In this document: positions 6,761 to 11,650 of the stretch, piece by piece
How positions within the stretch are numbered: the stretch's first letter is position 1
Layout of the letters: each line of letters opens with the position of its first letter
Source of the DNA: Euryarchaeota archaeon UBA486
GTDB taxonomy: Archaea; Thermoplasmatota; Poseidoniia; Poseidoniales; Poseidoniaceae
Direction of reading: 5' to 3'
Length of the DNA: 11,650 nt
Assembly: GCA_002497765.1 (NCBI GenBank)
Contig: DAET01000012.1
Span: forward strand, 948 to 12,597
Made by a program: the position numbers and the translations under genes
Notes under the pieces: generated by a model
The model's database searches: none
What the model saw: the letters and a program-made list of their open reading frames with translations, nothing else
What the model was told of the DNA's origin: nothing

Positions 6761-8938
6761 ATGACGTCAGCCGCGCCCGTTGCACTTCGCTCGACTGCAC
6801 CACGCCCCACCTTGGGTTTCCTCATCGTGCTCCCCCTGTTGCTTTCCTTCGCTGCACCGGTCGCTGAGAACGCCTACGCTCAAGAACCAGCGACCGGCGA
6901 CACCCCCGAGGACATTTGGTCCGAGGATTACATCAACATGATTTTCCCGTGGGCACCCGCCAACGATGAAATTCTTCAGTTCAAGCAATACCACACCTAC
7001 GAGACGATGAAAACCCGAATGATGCGCCTCGCTGAGGACAACCCGGACATTTTCGAGTTCCACGAAGGCATGAACGGGGGCACCAACGCTCGAGGCGAGG
7101 AAGTCACGGCCGATGCCTACGAAGGTTGGTACTACGGCTATTCCTCGCCGTGGATGAAAATCACACAAGATGTCCAGGGCGGCGAATACAACCCCTTTGT
7201 GGGCGACAACGGCAACTACGCTGACCGCCACGATGTCATGATCGTGGGCAACCACCACGCTCGCGAGTGGATGTCCTACGAGGTGCCGATGATGCAACTT
7301 GAGGTCATCGCGTTCTCCTACGAGAACATCGGCTACGACAACGATGGGGACGGCTTGGTGGACGAAGACACCTGGGGCGACTCCAACGGTGACGGTCAAC
7401 TCGATGACGACGGCGATTGTCTTGCCCTTGCTGCAGAATACCAAGATTCCAACGGAGACGGTACCAACTGCGGCCCCGGCGACCTCGGCGTGGATGAAGA
7501 CTACTCGGAACAGTTCATCACCGACCTCGTGAATTCCCGTGAGATTTACCTTATCCCGATGCTGAACGTCGACGGCAACATCTACGACCGAGAGGTCTTC
7601 TGTCCTGCACCGGCGTGGGAATCCTGCCCCTCAGGCGGCTGGCGCAAGAACCTGCGCGATAATACGTTCACCGGGGTGACGCCGCTGCCCGACCTCAACG
7701 AACAGGTTGATGAGGACTGCGACGGCGTGGATTTGAACCGCAACTATCAGTTCGAATGGGGCGCGCCCTTGGGTGCGACCGGCCCCATTGTTCCAGGCAC
7801 CTGTACGCCGGCAGAGGACGAACGAGCAGGCATCTCCAACAACGATGTCTACAACGGCCCAGTGGACGACCGCGACAACGACGGTGACGGCCAAATCAAC
7901 GAAGATCACGTCGACGGCAAGGACGATGACGCCGACGGTGTCACCGACGAAGACTGGTGGGGTGGCAACTCAGAGCCCGAGACCAAGTTCATTCAGGACA
8001 TGACCGAAATGAACGACGACACCGGTGACGGCGCAAGTGAATTCAAGTCAACCCTGACCCACCACTCCTACTCCGAACTCATTCTGTGGCCTTGGGGCCA
8101 CTGCACGGACTGCGAAAGCCCCGACCACGCTCAACTCCGCTACCACGGCCAAATGATGGCCGACATGACGCAGTACGCCAATCTTCAGTCGTCTTCGCTT
8201 TACCCCACCTCGGGTGATTTCTGCGACTGGCATTATGGCGTCCACGGATCGTACTGCTACACGTCCGAAATCGGTACTGCGTTCCACCAGCGACCCGAGG
8301 ACATCGACCACATCGCCGTGCGCAACCTCGGTCTCGGGTTCTACATTGCTGAAATCGCTGACAACCCACGTGAGCGAGCCGACCTTGAAATCGCCAACAT
8401 CTCCCAGCAAAACTACCTCAAGCAACCGTCGATGATCGACATCCCCGAAGAAGGCGACATCCCCATTGAGCTCTGCGTGTCCAACCAGTTCCCCTACAGC
8501 ACCAAGGACACGAAGGTGCAGTGGCGCCAGGTGAAGCCAAGCCGCATGCAGAGCGACTTTGGTCCACGAGAGTGGTCCACCACACCGTGGGAGAGCACGA
8601 GCGTTGAGATGGTCGAAGGCGGCTGTTCGCTAGCCGCCGGCAACGGTACCTTGTTGAGGGCCATGCTGCCGGTGTCGGAAACCGCCACGGGCGAAGTCCA
8701 CTACAAGGCCACCGTATCCACGTTGGGCGGTGCTGACCTCTACCAGTACCCCGCTGAAGGCAACTACTACGTGTTGGAGGTGACCTACCGCGCCGCCTTT
8801 GGCAGCGTCTTTGGGGCGTTCTTCACGTTCTCGTTGGTCGCCACCTTTGTGTGGGGCGGCTTAGCGGTGGCCCTGCGCATCATGCTCAGTGATGAGGATG
8901 AGGACAAGATCTTCGAAGCCAATCTTCGGGAGGACTGA
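6761..8938 (+). CDS. Secreted, membrane-anchored M14 zinc carboxypeptidase with Asp-rich calcium-type loops
   Basis: Extracellular metallo-exopeptidase removing C-terminal residues from peptides. Using ATG 6761 (725 residues): a signal peptide with hydrophobic core FLIVLPLLLSF and AYA-QE cleavage-like site; zinc ligands H166 and E169 in HHAREW; substrate-binding W294-R295 in GGWRKN; N326-R327 in DLNRN; third zinc ligand H435 in HSYSE; catalytic E503 in YTSEIG. All M14 active-site residues are thus present. Two insertions carry DxDxDGxxD-type loops, around 192-223 and 369-402, like calcium-binding EF/thrombospondin-3 repeats. A beta-rich domain (about 530-680) precedes a C-terminal membrane helix (about 683-709) and a 16-residue acidic tail. 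A GTG at 6734 would add nine residues; neither start has a clear Shine-Dalgarno. First gene of a three-gene unit. Confidence 0.93.
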   Translation: MTSAAPVALRSTAPRPTLGFLIVLPLLLSFAAPVAENAYAQEPATGDTPEDIWSEDYINMIFPWAPANDEILQFKQYHTYETMKTRMMRLAEDNPDIFEFHEGMNGGTNARGEEVTADAYEGWYYGYSSPWMKITQDVQGGEYNPFVGDNGNYADRHDVMIVGNHHAREWMSYEVPMMQLEVIAFSYENIGYDNDGDGLVDEDTWGDSNGDGQLDDDGDCLALAAEYQDSNGDGTNCGPGDLGVDEDYSEQFITDLVNSREIYLIPMLNVDGNIYDREVFCPAPAWESCPSGGWRKNLRDNTFTGVTPLPDLNEQVDEDCDGVDLNRNYQFEWGAPLGATGPIVPGTCTPAEDERAGISNNDVYNGPVDDRDNDGDGQINEDHVDGKDDDADGVTDEDWWGGNSEPETKFIQDMTEMNDDTGDGASEFKSTLTHHSYSELILWPWGHCTDCESPDHAQLRYHGQMMADMTQYANLQSSSLYPTSGDFCDWHYGVHGSYCYTSEIGTAFHQRPEDIDHIAVRNLGLGFYIAEIADNPRERADLEIANISQQNYLKQPSMIDIPEEGDIPIELCVSNQFPYSTKDTKVQWRQVKPSRMQSDFGPREWSTTPWESTSVEMVEGGCSLAAGNGTLLRAMLPVSETATGEVHYKATVSTLGGADLYQYPAEGNYYVLEVTYRAAFGSVFGAFFTFSLVATFVWGGLAVALRIMLSDEDEDKIFEANLRED
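7334..7510 (+). other. Asp-rich calcium-type loop insertion 1 in the carboxypeptidase
   Basis: Residues about 192-250 of the peptidase. The first loop reads D193, D195, D197-G198, D201, D203; a second (DSNGDGQLDDDGD) and third (DSNGDGTN) follow at once. These match the DxDxDG pattern of calcium-binding loops and interrupt the peptidase fold between the HxxE zinc motif and the next core strand. Confidence 0.65.
7862..7965 (+). other. Asp-rich calcium-type loop insertion 2 in the carboxypeptidase
   Basis: Residues about 368-402: D370, D372, D374-G375, D376-G377, then KDDDADGVTDED. Same loop style as insertion 1, located between the NR substrate-binding motif and the third zinc ligand H435. Confidence 0.65.
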
Positions 8939-8943
8939 GGTGA
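8937..8943 (+). promoter_or_regulatory. Ribosome binding site for the NSS transporter, overlapping the peptidase stop
   Basis: GAGGTGA, four bases before ATG 8948, overlaps the TGA at 8936-8938. This geometry favours translational coupling of peptidase and transporter. Confidence 0.7.
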
Positions 8944-8947
8944 CAGC

Positions 8948-10648
8948 ATGGGCGAAAGCGACCAGTTCAACGGCCGTCTCGGTCTGATTTTTGCTTCCAT
9001 CGGTGCCGCCATCGGGACCGGCAACATCTGGCGCTTCCCCCGCATGGTGGGTGCGAACGGCGGTGGGACGTTTCTCATCCCGTGGCTGATTTTCCTGTTC
9101 GCATGGTCGATTCCGCTCGTCATTGCCGAATACGCAATGGGGAAGCGTAGCCGGACCGGGACCATTGGAACCTTCCGTATCTTCGCAGGCCGCCGGTTCG
9201 CATGGATGGGCCTGTGGACGGCGTGGATTTCAACCGCCATCGGGTTCTACTACGCCGTGGTGTCCGGCTGGACGCTGAAGTACTTCCAACTCGGCATCAC
9301 CGGTGCACTGAGCGGCGACAAGGTGGACACCACTGAAGTGTGGAACGCCTTCCTGCAGTCGCCCGGTCAAGTCATCTTCTTCCAGTTCCTCGTGATTTTG
9401 CTGGTGCTGGGCACCATCTGGAAGGGTGCAAAGGCGATTGAAAAGGTCAACTTCTACCTCATGATTTCCCTGTTCGCGCTGCTCTTCTTGACGCTCTTTC
9501 TCTCGCTGTGGATGGACCTCAGCGACGGCAGCCTCGACGGGGCGCTGTTCATGTTCACCGTGGACTTCGACATGCTGTTTGAGCCTGAAGTGTGGATCAA
9601 CGGTCTGTCGCAATCGGCGTGGTCGTGTTCTGCTGGTATGGGCATGTGCATCACGTACGCCGTCTACATGAGCAAAGACGAGGACACGGTGCTCAACGCC
9701 TTTACGATGGGGCTCGCCAACAACAGCATCTCCATCATCGCCGGTTTGGCGGTGCTCTCGGCCATCTTTGCGGTCAACCCCGACCCCTTGGCCACGGTGA
9801 CCGGTGGTTCCTCCGCCATCACCTTCCTCGCCCTTCCCGAGGTGTTTGCGCAGGCTCCAGGCGGTGCTATTGGGCCGCTCATCATGACGGCGATGTTCTT
9901 CCTCGCCCTCTCCTTTGCCGCCCTGACGTCGATGATCTCCACCGTCGAACTCTGTGTCCGAAACTTCGTCGACCACGGCTACGAGCGAGAGCGCTCCGTG
10001 CTCATCACGGGTCTGGCCATCTTCATCTTCGGTCTGCCCTCCGCCATCCTGTGGATTCAGCTCGACAGTTCGGGCGTGGCCTTCCCCGAATTCCTCGAAG
10101 TGCAGGACCACATCTGGGGCTACGGCCTGATGTTCTCGGGGCTCTTCATCGCCTTTTCGATATGGAAGTACGGCTACATCAAGTGGCGAACCGCCGTTGA
10201 CGAAGGCACGGCTCCGCCGGGCTTCTCCGGCTACCTCGGCCTGGGCGTTTCGGCCTTCCGTGATGATTTCATCAACACCGGCGACAACGACTTGGAAGTA
10301 GGTCGCTGGTGGGACGTGCTGATTTACATCGCCTTCCCCATCCTGTTCTTCGTGCTGATGGCGTCGTACTTCTCCGACATGATCGCCAACACGCCCAACG
10401 TTTGGGACCCCTCCAACCCGAAGGGCCTGACCATCATTCTCCTGTTCTGGGGCGTGGTCGCAGCGTTGTTCATCGGCCTCAATCGGAAGCTCATCGAGCG
10501 ACCCCTGTTCCGAAACGTGCCCGAGGGTGCCGACGCCGACATTTCCGAACTTCCAGGTGGCTCCGACGACCTCATCGGTCAAGTCGGCGATGTTATCGCT
10601 GGATTTGAGCACCTGGCTGCCACCGTGGACGCTGAACTGGCCGATTGA
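8948..10648 (+). CDS. Sodium-dependent amino-acid symporter (NSS/SNF, LeuT-fold family)
   Basis: Imports an amino acid or related small molecule with Na+. The 566-residue protein has about 12 membrane helices. The broken first helix reads SIGAAIGTGNIWRFP (17-31): N26 and the gate residue R29 match LeuT N27 and R30. Helix 6 has the unwound segment SQSAWSCSAGMGM (221-233), with W225 where LeuT has its gating Phe253 and S226 for Thr254. The helix 8 motif ALSFAALTSMIS supplies Na+ site residues. LeuT's N21 is replaced by A20. The cytoplasmic end is extended by about 50 residues after the last helix. Being next to an ectopeptidase suggests amino-acid uptake; the exact substrate is unknown. Start fixed by GAGGTGA and ATG 9 bp after the peptidase stop. 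Confidence 0.94.
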   Translation: MGESDQFNGRLGLIFASIGAAIGTGNIWRFPRMVGANGGGTFLIPWLIFLFAWSIPLVIAEYAMGKRSRTGTIGTFRIFAGRRFAWMGLWTAWISTAIGFYYAVVSGWTLKYFQLGITGALSGDKVDTTEVWNAFLQSPGQVIFFQFLVILLVLGTIWKGAKAIEKVNFYLMISLFALLFLTLFLSLWMDLSDGSLDGALFMFTVDFDMLFEPEVWINGLSQSAWSCSAGMGMCITYAVYMSKDEDTVLNAFTMGLANNSISIIAGLAVLSAIFAVNPDPLATVTGGSSAITFLALPEVFAQAPGGAIGPLIMTAMFFLALSFAALTSMISTVELCVRNFVDHGYERERSVLITGLAIFIFGLPSAILWIQLDSSGVAFPEFLEVQDHIWGYGLMFSGLFIAFSIWKYGYIKWRTAVDEGTAPPGFSGYLGLGVSAFRDDFINTGDNDLEVGRWWDVLIYIAFPILFFVLMASYFSDMIANTPNVWDPSNPKGLTIILLFWGVVAALFIGLNRKLIERPLFRNVPEGADADISELPGGSDDLIGQVGDVIAGFEHLAATVDAELAD

Positions 10649-10656
10649 AGGTGGGG
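10649..10656 (+). promoter_or_regulatory. Ribosome binding site for the single-span membrane protein
   Basis: AGGTGGGG begins one base after the transporter's TGA and ends four bases before ATG 10661. Confidence 0.65.
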
Positions 10657-10660
10657 CTCC

Positions 10661-11467
10661 ATGAGCGAGTTGTGGGAAACGCTCACGACCGGGCTCATCC
10701 TCTCCCTCCTCTTCATTGGCGTCAGCTATCTTTTCTGGAGGCGCTACGATCGACCCACGCCGCTGATGATTGAACGCCAGGAGGAACGAGACCGTCTCAA
10801 GGAGGAACGCAAGACCTGGCGAGAAGTGGAGGCCCGTATGCGTGCCGAGCAAGAGGAGGCTGAACTGAAGGCGGCTTACGAGCGTCGCAAGGCCGAGGAA
10901 CGTGCACGCTCCGTCGTTCCTGCTTCTACCGAAGTCAAGGACGCCTGGAAGTCGCTGGGTGTCTCCGCCCCCACTCAACCCACCACCTTTGAGGCCAAAG
11001 GCAAGGACGCCAATGCAGACCTTCGCCCGCTCGACCAAACAGCGCTGAGCGAAACGGTGGCAAGCGACGACGACGTGCTCAACGCCGCCGAACTCGTGCA
11101 GGTACGCCAGGACCAAGGCGTGCAGCCCGGGGCGGAAGAACCGGACTGGGAACTGATTGAGAAACTCGAGGAGATCGCCAGCAAGGACGAGGTGGTGCTG
11201 CCCGACGTGCCCGAAGCCCCCGATTTGGATGCGGTGGCCGGTCAACCCTCGGAGGAATCAGCACCATCCGAATCCCTCCCAGACTCCGCCGCCGGATCAT
11301 CGTCCGAAGACGAGAAATCGACAGATGAACGCTCAACAGACGAGAACTCGACAGGCGCTGGCCCGGTGGATGAGGCGCCCACGGTCAGCGAAACGAACGA
11401 TGCTGCAGCGTGGGACTTGGAGGACGGCGAGGACCTCTGGGGCGGGGCTGCTTGGGAAGAAGAGTAG
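10661..11467 (+). CDS. Single-span membrane protein with coiled coil and acidic cytoplasmic tail, unknown function
   Basis: No family recognised. The 268-residue protein has one membrane helix (about 8-26) followed at once by RRYDR, so the positive-inside rule puts the long tail in the cytoplasm. Residues about 38-85 are almost all Glu, Arg, Lys and Ala and should form a long helix or coiled coil. A second short helix, DWELIEKLEEIA (162-173), lies in an otherwise disordered, acidic, Ser/Pro-rich region. DEKST-DERST-DENST (217-231) is a five-residue repeat, and the C-terminus holds spaced Trp in acid (WDLEDGEDLWGGAAWEEE). Only 12 bp after the symporter gene with its own Shine-Dalgarno, it may be an accessory subunit or scaffold of that transporter, in the manner of the small single-span partners known for some NSS proteins such as MetS with MetP. 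That role is inferred from position alone. Confidence 0.85.
   Translation: MSELWETLTTGLILSLLFIGVSYLFWRRYDRPTPLMIERQEERDRLKEERKTWREVEARMRAEQEEAELKAAYERRKAEERARSVVPASTEVKDAWKSLGVSAPTQPTTFEAKGKDANADLRPLDQTALSETVASDDDVLNAAELVQVRQDQGVQPGAEEPDWELIEKLEEIASKDEVVLPDVPEAPDLDAVAGQPSEESAPSESLPDSAAGSSSEDEKSTDERSTDENSTGAGPVDEAPTVSETNDAAAWDLEDGEDLWGGAAWEEE
11309..11353 (+). repeat. Three tandem 15-bp units encoding (D)E-x-S-T repeats
   Basis: Units 11309-11323, 11324-11338 and 11339-11353 encode DEKST, DERST and DENST. The first and third are nearly identical in DNA, the second differs mostly at third codon positions, so the repeat is maintained at protein level. Confidence 0.75.
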
Positions 11468-11537
11468 TCGGGAATCCGTTCTGGCTCCCGTGTAGAAGGC
11501 GAAGGGGTCTTGAAGCCTGAACGGCACGACAGACTTG
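11468..11537 (+). other. Intergenic gap before hisS
   Basis: Seventy bases with no clear Shine-Dalgarno before ATG 11538, no T-tract terminator and no recognisable RNA gene. Whether hisS has its own promoter or is read through from the cassette cannot be told. Confidence 0.4.
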
Positions 11538-11650
11538 ATGGTGCAACGACCACGCGGAACTCGGGACTTCACGCCGGCGGCGATGAAGCGACGGTTGGCG
11601 CTGGAGCACTTGCTCGAAGATGTGGCGCAGCGCCACGGTTTTTCGAGGGT
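11538..11650 (+). CDS. hisS: Histidyl-tRNA synthetase, N-terminal fragment (3' end beyond window)
   Basis: Attaches histidine to tRNA-His. Only 37 residues are in the window, but they begin MVQRPRGTRDFTPAAM and continue through ALEHLLEDVAQRHGF, which is the standard class II HisRS opening (RGTRDF-P followed by an amphipathic helix and a YGF/HGF-like turn). The start is well constrained: an in-frame TGA sits at 11511-11513 and the ATG at 11538 gives the family's usual distance to RGTRDF. No Shine-Dalgarno is evident, so a leaderless mRNA is possible. The gene runs off the right edge. The call rests on a short segment; the related HisZ regulatory paralog has a similar N-terminus and cannot be formally excluded. 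Confidence 0.85.
   Translation, partial: MVQRPRGTRDFTPAAMKRRLALEHLLEDVAQRHGFSR

Noticed and set aside
9230..11245. A 671-codon open frame on the minus strand, opposite the NSS and single-span genes
   Set aside because: It is antisense to two well-supported genes, its translation is rich in His, Gly, Gln and Glu with no membrane or domain pattern, and such frames arise from the GC-rich codon bias of the + strand genes.

Overview
The window most resembles a marine planktonic euryarchaeon of the Marine Group II / Candidatus Poseidoniales type. This is inferred from the tight gene packing, GC-rich codon use, strong Shine-Dalgarno sites inside operons but not at several operon heads, and the gene set: a Zn/Mn ABC importer, a cis-prenyltransferase, a membrane-tethered metallo-carboxypeptidase with Asp-rich calcium-type loops, and a Na+-coupled amino-acid symporter. 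No 16S rRNA or other decisive marker is present, so the placement is an inference.

Layout. (1) Bases 1-2851, + strand: a three-gene zinc/manganese ABC importer. It consists of a substrate-binding protein cut at its 5' end, an ATPase with a His-rich tail, and a permease whose start overlaps the ATPase stop by 4 bp. (2) 2903-4115, - strand: a two-gene unit, uppS-type cis-prenyltransferase followed by a Nudix hydrolase. (3) 4221-5516, + strand: an unrecognised 431-residue protein with two C-terminal membrane helices; its soluble part may be a degenerate aminoglycoside-phosphotransferase-like kinase. (4) 5518-6627, - strand: an MscS-type mechanosensitive channel, convergent with the previous gene and one base away from it. 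(5) 6761-11467, + strand: a three-gene cassette of M14 carboxypeptidase, NSS/SNF Na+ symporter and a single-span membrane protein with a coiled-coil and acidic cytoplasmic tail. (6) From 11538 to the right edge: the start of histidyl-tRNA synthetase.

How the genes fit together. The most coherent functional idea is the 6761-11467 cassette. An extracellular zinc carboxypeptidase anchored in the membrane would release C-terminal amino acids, which the symporter, translated 9 bp downstream, would import with sodium; the third protein would be an accessory or scaffold. The zinc importer 4 kb upstream could feed such metalloenzymes, but that link is speculative. Intergenic space is small everywhere; the largest gaps (about 133 bp at 6628-6760, 105 bp at 4116-4220) are divergent promoter regions. 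I saw no tRNA, rRNA, CRISPR array, transposon or attachment site. Long open frames on the strand opposite the real genes are codon-bias shadows.
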